A stretch of 64,000 bases of DNA from SP197 sp965242595 (GCA_965242595.1 OZ251464.1:2480001-2544000); one strand, 5' to 3'. Shown: positions 1-9,509, counted from the first letter of the stretch. Made by a program: numbers and translations. Notes: generated by a model not told the origin, from the sequence alone.

Positions 1-867
1 GCGCAGGATTTCGAGATGGGCATCGGGCTCGTCCAGCAGGAGGGCCGCGCCGGGATTGGCGGACATATAGGCCAGGATCAGCAAGGTTTGCTGCAACCCC
101 CTGCCGCTCGAAGAGAGATCGAGCGTGACCCCACTCTCCTGGTAGCTCATGACGATCTCGCCTCGCTCCGCCACATAGCGCGGAGCGTCGAGGCTGGCGC
201 CGAACAGGGCGCGGATACGGTCCACCAACTCCTGCCACCGTTGCGGGCGTTCTTCGCGGACGCGGAAACAGAGATTGCGCAGCACCTCGGCCGTGCGCCC
301 CTCGCCGACGCGCACATTGACGGCACCGGGATCGAGGCGCGTCTCCGCCGCCGCCAGCCCCGACATCGGCGGCAGGAAGGCGATCTGAACGGAAGCGGCC
401 TCCAGCGGGACCGGCATCCGGTCCGGATTCGCACCGCCGTCGATGCGCAGGGGCCGGCAATAGAAGGACTCCTCGTTGGCGTAGTCGAATTCCAGCCCGC
501 ATCGCCATGGCACGCCGGCGGCGATGCCTTCCACCGTGATGTCGATTCTGATGTTGCTGGTCTTCGGGCTGCCATCCACCCTCTGCACATCGCGGGTATG
601 CAGCTGGCGCCACAGCAAGGCCGCCCTGGGGACGGGGATGGCGACGATGTCGCGGCGGTTGACGGTGACGCCGGGGCGCCGGCCCGGCGTTTCCCTTCCT
701 GCGCGCTTCTCGTTCCAGCGCTTCAGGCCGGCATTCCAGAGCGCCAGGGCCTGCATGGCCGAGGTCTTGCCGGAATTGTTGGGGCCGATGAAAACCACCG
801 GATTTCCAAGCTCGATCTCCACGTTTTCGAAGCGCTTGAAGTTGCGCACGGTCAATTTGGTGAGCAT
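1..867 (-). CDS. AAA family (RecF/OLD-like) ATPase, 3' end cut off by the window
   Basis: The 289 visible residues form most of an ABC/SMC-type ATPase head; the C-terminus lies beyond base 1. Translation starts at ATG 867 (MLTKLTVRNFKRFE), a typical opening for this class. A Walker A motif GPNNSGKT is at residues 28-35, a signature-like segment SSSGRGLQQ lies before the end, and a Walker B block LLLDEPDAHLE is at about 276-286, right at the window edge. Known relatives are stand-alone ATPases of DNA repair or defence, sometimes carrying a C-terminal TOPRIM nuclease; whether one follows here cannot be seen. The GST gene ends 27 bases upstream in the same direction. The partner and substrate are unknown. 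Confidence 0.85.
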   Translation of the reverse strand, partial: MLTKLTVRNFKRFENVEIELGNPVVFIGPNNSGKTSAMQALALWNAGLKRWNEKRAGRETPGRRPGVTVNRRDIVAIPVPRAALLWRQLHTRDVQRVDGSPKTSNIRIDITVEGIAAGVPWRCGLEFDYANEESFYCRPLRIDGGANPDRMPVPLEAASVQIAFLPPMSGLAAAETRLDPGAVNVRVGEGRTAEVLRNLCFRVREERPQRWQELVDRIRALFGASLDAPRYVAERGEIVMSYQESGVTLDLSSSGRGLQQTLLILAYMSANPGAALLLDEPDAHLEILR

Positions 868-894
868 GGCGTCGCTCGCCGCAGAGGCCGCCCG

Positions 895-1587
895 TCAGCG
901 TTTGTCGTATTGCCGGGCGCCGAAGAGGATGTCGCGTTCCTCCTCGCTCATCTCGCCCTGCCGGCCGGCGTCTTCCAGCACCGCGCAGCCGCGCACGACC
1001 GCTTCGCGCCCCTCCAGCGCCGCCTGCCAGCGCCGCACCTGGGGAAAGTCGGCGGGATCGACCCCTTGCCTGGCCATGGGACGGGTCCAGGGGTAGGCGG
1101 CCATATCGGCGATGGAATAATCCCCAGCCAGGTAATCGGCCTCGCCCAGGCGCCGTTCCATCACGCCATAGAGGCGCCGAGCCTCGTTGGTGTAGCGTTC
1201 TATCGCATAGGGCACCGGTTCCGGCGCATAGTGGCGGAAATGATGGCACTGGCCCAGCATCGGCCCCAGCCCGCCCATCTGGAACATCAGCCATTGCACC
1301 GCCTGCCAGCGCCCGCGCGCATCCTGCGGCATGAAGCGCCCGGTCTTTTCGGCCAGATAGAGCAGGATGGCTCCGGATTCGAACATGGCGATGGGCGCGC
1401 CGCCGGGGCCGTCATGATCGACGATGGCGGGCATCTTGTTGTTGGGGCTGATCTTCAGGAAATCGGGCGCGAACTGGTCGCCCTTGCCGATATCGACCGG
1501 GATGACGTTATAGGCCAGCCCGGTTTCCTCCAGCATGATGTGGACCTTGTGCCCGTTGGGCGTGGGCCAGGTGTAGAGATCGATCAT
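895..1587 (-). CDS. Glutathione S-transferase family protein (YfcG/YghU-like)
   Basis: A 230-residue cytosolic glutathione S-transferase. The N-terminal thioredoxin-fold domain begins MIDLYTWPTPNGHKVHIMLEE and contains the cis-Pro element KMPAIVD and the glutathione-contacting FESGAILLYLAEK segment; an all-helical C-terminal domain follows. The TPNGHK opening is characteristic of the YfcG/YghU (Nu-class) group, known as glutathione-dependent disulfide-bond reductases, so a role in disulfide or peroxide metabolism is more likely than xenobiotic conjugation. That function is inferred from family resemblance. The ATG at 1587 gives the full family length. It lies between an ATPase gene and an FAD oxidoreductase gene on the same strand, with short gaps. 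Confidence 0.92.
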   Translation of the reverse strand: MIDLYTWPTPNGHKVHIMLEETGLAYNVIPVDIGKGDQFAPDFLKISPNNKMPAIVDHDGPGGAPIAMFESGAILLYLAEKTGRFMPQDARGRWQAVQWLMFQMGGLGPMLGQCHHFRHYAPEPVPYAIERYTNEARRLYGVMERRLGEADYLAGDYSIADMAAYPWTRPMARQGVDPADFPQVRRWQAALEGREAVVRGCAVLEDAGRQGEMSEEERDILFGARQYDKR

Positions 1588-1634
1588 CGCCTTTGTCTCC
1601 TGCGGGTGGTTGTGTCTGTGGTCGTTGTTCGTGG

Positions 1635-2744
1635 TCAGGGTGGCGTGCGGCGGCCGTCCAGCAGGTCGCGCACCAGGACGGCCAGCGCCGGCGCGGCGGT
1701 CAGCCCCGGCGATTCGATGCCGAACAGGTCGATCAGCCCGGCCATACCGTGGACTTCCGCCCCCTGCACGACGAAATCTCCGTCCGCCCCCGCCAGCTTG
1801 GGACGGATGCCGCTATAATCCGGCCGCAGCGTGCCGTCGGCCAGTCCCGGCCAATAGCGGCGCACCGCCCGGTAGAAGGCGTCGGCGCGCTCGGGCTCGA
1901 CACTATAGTCGATCTCGTCCACCCATTCGACATCGGGGCCGAAGCGGCAGCGCCCCGCCAGATCCAGCGTGGCGTGGATGCCCAGCCCGCCCGCCACCGG
2001 CAGCGGATAGATCAGGCGTGAGAAGGGCCGGCGCCCGGCCAGCGCGAAATAGCTGCCCTTGGCCAGGAAACGGGGCGGCACATGGGCCGCCGCCGGCCCG
2101 CGCGCCGCCCGCGCCAGAGGCCAGGCGCCCAGCCCCGCCGCGTTCACCGCCTCGCGGGCCAGCAGCGTCATGGCATGAGGCCCGCCGACCCGGAGCGCCA
2201 GGGCGCCAGGGCGCGTCGCGATCGCTTCCACAGGCGCGTGGAGTGCCAGCACCGCCCCCGCCGCCTCGGCGTCGGCCAGAAAGGCCAGCATCAGGGCGTG
2301 GCTATCGACGATGCCGCTGGACGGCGAAAGCAGCGCACCGGCCACCCGCAGCTCCGGCTCCAGGTTGGCCGCCTGGCGGCCATCCAGGCGCGCCAAGTCG
2401 CCGACGCCGTTGGCGGCTGCCTTCGCCTGCAGAGCGTCCAGGGCCGCGCATTCGCCCTCATCGCTGGCGACGATCAGCTTGCCGCAGCGGGCATGGCCCA
2501 CACCACGGGCGGCGCAATAGCGGTAGAGCATCCGCCGCCCAGCCAGGCAGAGCCGCGCCTTCAGACTGCCGGTGGGATAATAGATGCCGGCATGGACCAC
2601 CTCGCTGTTGCGCGACGACAGGCCGGTGCCAAAGGCCTCGGCCGCTTCCAGCACCACCACCTCGCGCCCTGAAAGCGCCAGCGCGCGGGCGACCGCCAAG
2701 CCGACCACACCGGCGCCCACCACCACCGTTTCGACCTTCTCCAC
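1635..2744 (-). CDS. FAD-dependent oxidoreductase, L-2-hydroxyglutarate oxidase (LhgO)-like
   Basis: A 369-residue DAO-type flavoprotein. The N-terminal dinucleotide-binding motif VVGAGVVGLAVARAL (about residues 8-22) is followed by the family segment SSRNSEVVHAGIYYPTGSLK typical of L-2-hydroxyglutarate oxidases. The C-terminus carries the FAD-contacting LIDLFGIESPGLTAAPAL stretch. The LhgO family oxidises L-2-hydroxyglutarate to 2-oxoglutarate and passes electrons to the membrane quinone pool; substrate identity here is inferred. The start is a GTG at 2744 with an AAGG-containing purine stretch upstream, placed so that the FAD motif begins near residue 8. Stop codon and downstream GST start are about 50 bases apart. 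Other DAO-family substrates remain possible. Confidence 0.88.
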   Translation of the reverse strand: MEKVETVVVGAGVVGLAVARALALSGREVVVLEAAEAFGTGLSSRNSEVVHAGIYYPTGSLKARLCLAGRRMLYRYCAARGVGHARCGKLIVASDEGECAALDALQAKAAANGVGDLARLDGRQAANLEPELRVAGALLSPSSGIVDSHALMLAFLADAEAAGAVLALHAPVEAIATRPGALALRVGGPHAMTLLAREAVNAAGLGAWPLARAARGPAAAHVPPRFLAKGSYFALAGRRPFSRLIYPLPVAGGLGIHATLDLAGRCRFGPDVEWVDEIDYSVEPERADAFYRAVRRYWPGLADGTLRPDYSGIRPKLAGADGDFVVQGAEVHGMAGLIDLFGIESPGLTAAPALAVLVRDLLDGRRTPP

Positions 2745-2785
2745 GGCCGCCGCCTTATCCGGCGGCGCCGGGGCCAGCGCCCGGC

Positions 2786-2861
2786 TGGCGTCCCCAGGGG
2801 GACTCGAACCCCCGTTTTCGGCGTGAGAGGCCGATGTCCTGGGCCACTAGACGATGGGGAC
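2786..2861 (-). tRNA. tRNA-Glu (anticodon CTC)
   Basis: Read on the minus strand, the acceptor arm GTCCCCA pairs with TGGGGAC. The anticodon loop CTCTCAC gives anticodon CTC, the T arm contains GGTTCGAGTCC, and the 3' CCA is encoded at 2788-2786. Total length is 76 bases. It lies just upstream of the LhgO-like gene. Confidence 0.95.
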
Positions 2862-2884
2862 GCGGCCTGGAATGGGCATGGGCC

Positions 2885-2913
2885 GGCATAGAGGATCGGG
2901 CCGGTTCGGTCAA
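2885..2913 (-). promoter_or_regulatory. Probable sigma-70 promoter of tRNA-Glu
   Basis: On the minus strand a TTGACC box (2913-2908) is separated by exactly 17 bases from TATGCC (2890-2885). Transcription would start about 16 bases before the tRNA. The match and spacing are seen directly; activity is inferred. Confidence 0.6.
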
Positions 2914-3115
2914 CCGGTCGTGCCGGCAGACGCCTTGCTGATACGGACCACAATTCGGCGCCGGGTGCCGCAACGACGCTATGGTGGCTAGAAAGCGGTT
3001 GGCGTCGATGACATGCTCGATCACCTTGGAACAGCAAATGCCGATGCGGAGCGGCGGTGCTGGCGACAGCGGCGCGTCGTAGCGAGGGCGCTGGCGGCAT
3101 GGGCAAAGGCCGGCG
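2914..3115. other. Non-coding stretch between tRNA-Glu and the Ala-rich gene
   Basis: About 200 bases with no ORF supported by a ribosome binding site. Some minus-strand frames are open and one reads plausibly for about 25 codons (3050-2980), but it has no start codon with a Shine-Dalgarno and is not called. No terminator hairpin with a T-run is visible. Confidence 0.4.
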
Positions 3116-4234
3116 TCATGGCGTGTCATCTTCGGCGCCAGCCAGGGCGGTGGCGGTGTGACTGGCGCGAATTTTGCAGTCCACCAGGGCACCGGAGATG
3201 CCAGGGCCGCGGTTTGCGGAGATGGCGACAGCCAGCAGGCCGCAGGTATCGGCCAGATAGTCGGCAGCCATGGCGGCGGTGAGGGCGGTGGCGGCCAAGC
3301 GCGTAATGGCGACGGCGGCCGGGCTCGTAATGGCGTCGCCGGCGATATCGTCGTGGGTGGAAGGCTGCAGGGCAGAGACGACATATAATCCGACAAGGCC
3401 ACGCATGGTGTCGGTCTGGGCGCGGGCGGCCTCGTAGGCGTCATAGCCTAGGGCGGTCGGCGCTGGTGCGGGCAGGCTGGCAAGGCCGCACCGGATGGCG
3501 GTGCTGGCACGGGCCAGGGCGGCGGCCAAGGTGGCGGTGGCGGGTTGGTCGATGTTGGCGATGTGGGCGCTGGCGCGGGCCAGGGCGGCGGTGATGTCGG
3601 CGCTGGCGCGGGCGGCGTCGGCGGTGCGGATGCCGGAATCGGCGGCCGGCACGGCGGCGGCCACTTCGGCGGCGGCGCGGGCCAGGGCGGCGGCGGGCAC
3701 GGCCCAATCGACCTCATGTCTGGGGCCCGCCAGGGCCAGCGAGCGGATGGCGGCGGCCAGGGCGTCGGCAGCGCAGGCCGCTATGTCGGCGTCGGTGCCC
3801 GGCCGGGTGACGGCGTCATGATCCAGGGCGCCGGCGGCGACGGCGAGTGAGCGGGCCAGCACAGCGGCGCCGGTCATGGCGTCGTCCAGGGCGGCGGGCA
3901 GGGTGCCATGGCCGTGCGTGATGGCGACGCGAGCGCGGCCCAGGGCGGCGCCGGTGTCGGCGGCGGCGCAGGCGGAACGGGCCAAGCTGCAGCAGGTGAG
4001 GTCAGCGTCGAGGCATAACAGGGGCGGAATAGCGAGGCCGGCCAGGGTGATGCCGGCGAGTGCGGATTCGGCGCGGGCCAGGGCGCCGGTGATGTCGGCG
4101 CCGGCATCGTCGGCCAGCACGGCAGTACACACTTCAGCGGCGGCTCGGGCGCAGGCAGCACCTGCGCCAGTGATGCGGGCGCCGATGTCGGCCAGGGTCT
4201 CCGGCCGCTCGGAGGCAGCGCTGGCAGCAGTCAT
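3116..4234 (-). CDS. Ala-rich repetitive hypothetical protein
   Basis: A 372-residue, very Ala-rich predicted protein with a loosely repeated pattern of the type ADITAALARASA. I do not recognise a family, signal peptide or membrane segment. Several frames are open in this GC-rich DNA, so coding status rests on context: its ATG (4234) overlaps the stop of the preceding 34-codon ORF by four bases (ATGA), that ORF has a good GGAGA site, and the pair sits directly downstream of the sulfatase gene on the same strand. The helical low-complexity composition would suit a structural or coiled protein. It could still be a chance ORF. Confidence 0.45.
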   Translation of the reverse strand: MTAASAASERPETLADIGARITGAGAACARAAAEVCTAVLADDAGADITGALARAESALAGITLAGLAIPPLLCLDADLTCCSLARSACAAADTGAALGRARVAITHGHGTLPAALDDAMTGAAVLARSLAVAAGALDHDAVTRPGTDADIAACAADALAAAIRSLALAGPRHEVDWAVPAAALARAAAEVAAAVPAADSGIRTADAARASADITAALARASAHIANIDQPATATLAAALARASTAIRCGLASLPAPAPTALGYDAYEAARAQTDTMRGLVGLYVVSALQPSTHDDIAGDAITSPAAVAITRLAATALTAAMAADYLADTCGLLAVAISANRGPGISGALVDCKIRASHTATALAGAEDDTP

Positions 4235-4335
4235 GCGGCGGTGGTGCAGGCTGGCGGTAGTGCGGTCGGCACTTCCAGGCAGGCGTGCGGGAAGTCGGCG
4301 GCGCTGGCAGCGGCCAGATGGACGGTGAGCATCAT
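4231..4335 (-). CDS. 34-residue ORF coupled to the Ala-rich protein
   Basis: A tiny ORF starting MMLTVHLAAASAADFP, preceded by GGAGA about seven bases before the ATG at 4335 and ending in an ATGA overlap with the next start. It follows the sulfatase stop by about 40 bases. No family is recognisable. It may be a small protein or simply a leader that couples translation of the Ala-rich ORF. Confidence 0.4.
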   Translation of the reverse strand: MMLTVHLAAASAADFPHACLEVPTALPPACTTAA

Positions 4336-4375
4336 GCTGCGGTCTCCATGGTGTGGGCGATGGCGGAGGTGGGCT

Positions 4376-5890
4376 TCAGCGGTCGAAGCGCAGGAAGTCG
4401 CGGGCCTCGGCCTCGTGCCAGTTGCCATGGCCGCGGTAGTAGCGCTTCGAGGCGTCGTCATGGGGCTGGAAGTCCAGCGGCGTCACCTCGCCCGTCATCA
4501 GCGCCTTGAAGACCAGCGCGTTGCGCCGCTGCTTCAGCAGGATGCGTTCGGTCAGCGTCTCCAGCGGCCAGCGGCGGCGCACTTCCGCCTCGAAGGCGGC
4601 GACTTCGCCGGCACAGGCGGTCTCGGCGACCAGGTTGTCGCGCTCCAGCGGATCGCTGGCCAGGTCGAACAGGCTGCACGGCCCGCCCTCCCAATGGACA
4701 TATTTGCGCGCGCCGCGCCGGATCATGATGCCGGGCGCCCGCGCGCCTTCGAAGCAGATTTCGGCTGCCGTCTCGTCGGCCCAGCCCGCGCCGTCGCCGG
4801 CGATCAGCGGCAGCAGGCTGCGGCCCGCCGCCGGCTCTACCAGCCGCCCGGCGCCGTCGTCGAACGCCATCTCCAGCAGCGTCGGCATCAGGTCGATCAG
4901 CGATGTGCACAGGCCGACCCGCCCGCCGCCGCCTTCGCCCGGCAGGGCGACGATGAGCGGCACGCGGCAGGAATGTTCATAGAAACTCATCTTGTACCAG
5001 CAGCCACGCTCGCCCAGCATGTCGCCGTGATCGGCGGTGAAGACGATGGCGGTGCGCCGGTCCAGCCGGGTGGCCTTCAGCGCCGCCACCACCCGGCCCA
5101 CCAGATCGTCCACCAGGGCGATGGAGCCGTAATAGCCGTGGCGGGCGCGGCGGATGTCGCCCTCCGTCACCTCGATCTCGCCGCGGTCGTAATGCTGCCA
5201 CAGCCAGCGCCCGTGGGGGTCGCGCTCTTCGGGCGGCAGGAAGGGCGTGGCCGGCAGGTCGATATCGTCGTGGCGATAGCGCTGCCAGAAGGCCGGCGGC
5301 GTGACATAGGGATCGTGGGGATGGGTGAAGGAGACCTTCAGCAGAAAGGGCCGCTCCTGCTCCGAGCGGGCGTAATCGTAAAGCCAGCGGCAGGCAGCGT
5401 GGGCGGCATCGTCGTCGTGATCCTGCTGGGCAGAGCGTTCGGCGATGCCGGCCGTCACCACGTTCTTCAGGTTGTGGAACCAGTCCAGCTGCCGGTCCGG
5501 CTGGTCCCAGATGGCGTGCCAGCAATTGTCCGCCGGGCAGATATCGGTGGTCAGCCGCTTTTCCAGCCCGTGCAGCTGGTCGGGGCCGATGAAATGGGCC
5601 TTGCCGCTCAACGCCGTCGCATAGCCGCCGGAGCGCAGGTAATGGGCGAAGGTGGGGGTGGAGAAGGCATAGTCGCAGCCGCTGTCGAAGACATCCACCG
5701 CCGACGGCAGCTGGCCGGTCATCAGCCCGGCCCGGGCCGGCACGCACAGCGGCGCATTGCTGTAATGGGCGTCGAAAACGGTGCCGTTGGCGGCGAGGTC
5801 GTCGAGATGGGGTGTCTTCACCACCTTATGGCCATAGGCCGGCAGAAAATGCGGCGCCAACTGGTCCGCCATCAGGAACAGAATGTTCAT
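4376..5890 (-). CDS. Cys-type sulfatase, choline-sulfatase (BetC)-like
   Basis: A 504-residue alkaline-phosphatase-superfamily sulfatase. Residues MNILFLMADQ supply metal ligands. The active-site motif C49-V-P-A-R53 is the type in which Cys is matured to formylglycine. TALSGKAHFIGPDQLHG, THPHDPYV and FTADHGDMLGERGCWYKM match the choline-sulfatase order of motifs. The C-terminal part (VFKALMTGE...DFQPHDDASKRYYRGH) also resembles the BetC tail, which contributes to oligomerisation. Choline-O-sulfate hydrolysis, feeding choline to osmoprotectant or carbon metabolism, is therefore the best guess, although another sulfate ester cannot be excluded. No betA/betB or choline-sulfate transporter is adjacent. 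No signal peptide is seen, consistent with a cytoplasmic enzyme. Confidence 0.9.
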   Translation of the reverse strand: MNILFLMADQLAPHFLPAYGHKVVKTPHLDDLAANGTVFDAHYSNAPLCVPARAGLMTGQLPSAVDVFDSGCDYAFSTPTFAHYLRSGGYATALSGKAHFIGPDQLHGLEKRLTTDICPADNCWHAIWDQPDRQLDWFHNLKNVVTAGIAERSAQQDHDDDAAHAACRWLYDYARSEQERPFLLKVSFTHPHDPYVTPPAFWQRYRHDDIDLPATPFLPPEERDPHGRWLWQHYDRGEIEVTEGDIRRARHGYYGSIALVDDLVGRVVAALKATRLDRRTAIVFTADHGDMLGERGCWYKMSFYEHSCRVPLIVALPGEGGGGRVGLCTSLIDLMPTLLEMAFDDGAGRLVEPAAGRSLLPLIAGDGAGWADETAAEICFEGARAPGIMIRRGARKYVHWEGGPCSLFDLASDPLERDNLVAETACAGEVAAFEAEVRRRWPLETLTERILLKQRRNALVFKALMTGEVTPLDFQPHDDASKRYYRGHGNWHEAEARDFLRFDR

Positions 5891-5957
5891 CGCCTGCCCT
5901 CCTGCCCTGCCGGCAACCTAAACCGCGCTCGCGCGCCGCGCCAGCCAGCGGCAGCGC

Positions 5958-6719
5958 TCAGGACAGCTTGCGCGCCGCCTTGATGCGGTCCCAGGCGGCG
6001 TTGATGCGCGCCATCTTGCGGTTGGCGACCTCGATGAACTCCTGCGGCAGGCCCTGGGCGATCAGCTTGTCGGGGTGGTAGTCCCGCAGCAGCCTGCGAT
6101 GGGCGGCCTTCACGGCGTCGTCCGGGGCGTCGGCGGCAACGCCCAGCACCTCATAGGGGTCGTCCTCGTCCGGGGGGCGGGAGGCGAGGAAGGTGCTTTC
6201 GATGCGCCGCAGCTCCGGCTCGGAAAAACCGAAGATCTGGGCCACCTGGGCGATATAGGCGCGCTCGGCCGGGTGATAGACGCCGTCGGCATGGGCGATC
6301 ATCAGCAGGGCACCCAGCAGCTCCTCCAGCACCTGCTTGTTGCCCTGCAGCAGTTCGGCGACCTGGCGGGCATAGGGTTCGAAGCCCTCGGCATCGGTGC
6401 GCACCCGGTTGAAGATGCGCGCCACCTCCGGGGCCGCCTCGTCGGGCAGCTGGAAGACGCGCTTCAGCGTCGCCACCTCGTCGCGGGTCACCTGGCCGTC
6501 GGCCTTGGCCAGCTTGGCCGCCAGCGCCACCACCGCGGCGGTGAAGGCGACCTGCCTGTCTTCACGCCCCAAGGGCGGCGGCCCGCCTTCGCCCATGGCG
6601 CGGCGCGCCTTCAGCGACTGGTCCAGCAGATGGCCGGCCGCCAGCCCCAGAATGGCGCCCAGTGGCCCGCCCATGGCGAAGCCGGCCGCACCGCCGGCGA
6701 TCTTGCCCCAGATGCTCAT
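5958..6719 (-). CDS. djlA: DjlA-like co-chaperone (TerB-like plus J domain)
   Basis: A 253-residue DjlA-family protein. The Gly-rich hydrophobic N-terminus beginning MSIWGKIAGGAAGFAMGG resembles the unusual membrane anchor of DjlA. A TerB-like helical domain covers about residues 55-165, and a C-terminal J domain (about 187-250) has its HPD motif at 215-217, the site that stimulates DnaK ATPase activity. The ATG at 6719 was chosen over an upstream in-frame ATG because GGGAGG lies close in front of it and the membrane segment then begins at residue 1. It follows no clear operon partner; the glycosyltransferase island lies upstream on the other strand. Confidence 0.9.
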   Translation of the reverse strand: MSIWGKIAGGAAGFAMGGPLGAILGLAAGHLLDQSLKARRAMGEGGPPPLGREDRQVAFTAAVVALAAKLAKADGQVTRDEVATLKRVFQLPDEAAPEVARIFNRVRTDAEGFEPYARQVAELLQGNKQVLEELLGALLMIAHADGVYHPAERAYIAQVAQIFGFSEPELRRIESTFLASRPPDEDDPYEVLGVAADAPDDAVKAAHRRLLRDYHPDKLIAQGLPQEFIEVANRKMARINAAWDRIKAARKLS

Positions 6720-7132
6720 CGCGTCCCTCCCGGCCCGTCGGGCAGCGGCGATGCTAGCATGTCCGGGCAAGCGCGGCCCGCCATTCATAGCCATTCACAA
6801 GGCTGCGGCGATACCGGCAGGCACCGGGTGCCTTGCTATCGCCAGCCCTGAAGGCAAGGCTCCCTGGGCCTGTCACCTGCCGGCACCGGCCCTGCCCCGC
6901 AGGCGCAGAGGAGCGCCGTGGGTGCCTTCAACCCCGGTGACTGAGAATCCCGGTGAGGCTACCCGCATGTTTCGCACAAACCCGCGCCAGGGTGCTTGCC
7001 GGCAAGGGCTTGACCGTCACGGGCAACGGTGCCAGGGTTCCCGTCCGTCGATTCGCCTCTTCGGGCTTTCGTGCTGGCACAGTCCCGCCTGACAACTTGG
7101 TGGGAAACCATCAAGGAAAGAAGAAGCCTAAA
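6720..7132. other. Intergenic region between djlA and the glycosyltransferase island
   Basis: About 410 bases. The first 300 are as GC-rich as the surroundings; AT content rises close to 7080. An in-frame ATG at 6953 extends the next gene, but its predicted residues are low-quality and no ribosome site precedes it. A TTGACC hexamer occurs near 7009 without a convincing -10 partner. I see no terminator, tRNA or integrase site. Confidence 0.4.
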
Positions 7133-9509
7133 ATGCCTGCTATGACACGCAAAGAGCCAATCATCCTATGGTGCGGGCGCTTCGCGAGGATTTGTGGTTA
7201 TAGGACGGTGACAATCAACCATGTAAAGGGGTTGATGGAACTAGGCTTGCGCGTTGCAATGTTCGACACCCAACTCATGAAGTTTATAAATTTCGATGTT
7301 GGCAGATTTCTACAAGTGACCTACGGCGAAGATCACGTGAGGATCAAGGCCAATAATCCCGATGACCGAATCGTCGTTGTAATACATGAAAACCCAGATT
7401 TATTCAAATTCGATAGAGTTAGAGTTGACGGGCTGGCTCGTGTCATAGGGCATCTTGTATTTGAAACGGAAGGGCTACCAACAAACTGGCCTAAATTTAT
7501 GGTGTCCTTAGATGAATTTTGGGCAGCTTCTGAATTCAACCGTCGAACCTTTGAAGGCGCTGGCATACCCTCATTTATGATAGCCAAAATACCGCATTCC
7601 TTAGACACCGGGCTTTACGGAAAGGATATTGGACACATTCGATTCGTGAACGATAGCATGATAGAATTTCTTACCGTTTGCACCAATATGCAAAGACGTG
7701 ATCTAAGTCTTGCGATCAGAAGTTTCTATCGTGCATTCTCGAACGACGATTCGGCTCGCTTCGTTATCAAGCTAGCTGGAGAGGCAGCTAAACCGAATTC
7801 CGTAAGCCTAATTCGGTCCATGATAGAAGAGACTGCGTTGCCGTATGCGAGTATAGACTCTTGCTTGGCGAATAGGGTCATGCTTATTACGCAAAACTAT
7901 AGCGACGAAGACATGATTCGCCTGTATCAAGGATGCGATGTGTATTTGTCGATTGAACGCGCCAACGGGTGGGATTTGCCATCCATGGAGGCCATGGCTT
8001 GTGGAAAACCCTGCATAGGTTACTATGTGGGCGGTTCAACGGAGTATCGGGACACAAGCGTTAGCCTTTGCTTGCCTGTTATGGACGAAACAATACCAAT
8101 TCCCACTATAGACTATCACCCGCTTTATACAGGGCAAGTGTGGCCCGTAGTCAATGAAGCCGAGCTTGTCGATGCCATGGTGAAGGTAAAGGATGCTGAA
8201 TTGCGCGCTACATTGGGCAAGGCTGCCAAGGCTCACATTGCCAGATGGTTCGATATAAGGGTTGTCGCTGAAAATATAAGAAGCCTTGTTTCGACATACG
8301 ACGCTACAGATTATCGCTCAAATCACCCTGCGCAAATAACCATCGGCGAAAACTCGACATGGCGAACGTCTTCGGTCAATCCGCAAGCTATCGATGATTT
8401 GTTTGCCAGCTTGTTGTGCCACCCGTCAAAAGGATTATCGGCAACCCGCAATTTCATTAGAAGCTTGCCTCGAGAAGATTTAGCAGGCCTCAATCGGGGG
8501 GGGGGGGTAAATCCGGATTCAGTAACCCGTGCACTATCCAAAATGTTGAGCATATCATGGAGGCGTCCTCTCAAGAAAATCAAGGCGATATACGCCGCCA
8601 AAAGACTATCCAGGCGCAGATTGCAAACTCTTGAAAATGAAGTTTCCCAGGGCCTGATCGGTATATATGCAACCGATTACAGTGCCGCTCGTAGGATAAC
8701 GGATAACGACATCGAAGCCAGGAAACGAATTTCTGTTTTGTATCCCACTATCCAGACGTTCGTTTCCGATAGGAAGGCGCTTCGTTCACGGCATAACCGC
8801 TATCAAGGCGAACGATGCTTTATCATAGGGAATGGGCCTAGTCTCAACGACTTGGATTTATCCAAGCTCGCAAAAGAATACACCTTCGGCATGAACAAAA
8901 TATATTTGCTGTATGATCGTATCGACTGGCGGCCTTCATTCTATACTTTGCTCGATTGGAGAGTTGGCCCCTCTGTGATTCCTCATATAACGGAATTGGC
9001 GGACTCCGTAAAGTTCTTGCCTTACAGATTCCGTGGACTGTTCCCTAAAGATAACTCTACATACTGGTTCACAACTCGCCCCGTCTTCGATGACATTGAC
9101 GACCAAATTTTCCCCCGACATAGCAAAAGGCACCCCTAGCAAGGGAACCATATTGATGACCGCAATTCAGATAGCGTTCTTTTTAGGTTTTCGTGACATG
9201 TATTTGATAGGAGCTGATACGAACTACACGATACCGGATAATGTCCTGCAAAGCGGTCCAGATAGATTCAAGACCGGCACCAAGCTTTACTTGGAAAGCA
9301 CAGAAAATAACGATCCTAACCACTTTGACCCATCGTATTTCGGCAAGGGTGCCAAATGGCATGATCCTAACGTTGACGAAATGATACGGCAATACAGAAA
9401 CATGAGAAAAGGCGTTGAATACCACGGCGGACGAATCCGCAACGCAACCCGCGGTGGCAAGTTGGAAGTGTTTGAACGGATTGACTACGACTCGTTGTTT
9501 CCTTCATAA
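7133..9509 (+). pseudogene. Bifunctional glycosyltransferase (GT group 1 plus DUF115/MptE-like domain), frameshifted
   Basis: The N-terminal part is a group-1 glycosyltransferase with the EX7E-type segment SIERANGWDLPSMEAMACGK at about residues 271-290. After a linker, a second domain (about 558 onward, RCFIIGNGPSLNDLD) resembles the DUF115/MptE-like and sialyltransferase-like proteins of surface-glycan loci. The frame of 7133 stops at 9139, but the frame one base out continues the same domain to 9509. Removing one C from the C5 run at 9112-9116 gives a continuous 791-residue protein. A G12 run (8496-8507) lies in the linker and is in frame here. Codon use is AT-richer than neighbouring genes, suggesting transfer. 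The ATG at 7133 follows an AAGGAAAGAAG stretch. Confidence 0.8.
8496..8507 (+). repeat. G12 homopolymer tract inside the glycosyltransferase gene
   Basis: Twelve consecutive G fall between the two enzymatic domains, reading Arg-Gly-Gly-Gly-Val in the current frame. Tracts of this length slip readily during replication and are a known basis of phase variation in surface-glycan genes. Assembly or sequencing error in the count is also possible. Confidence 0.9.
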
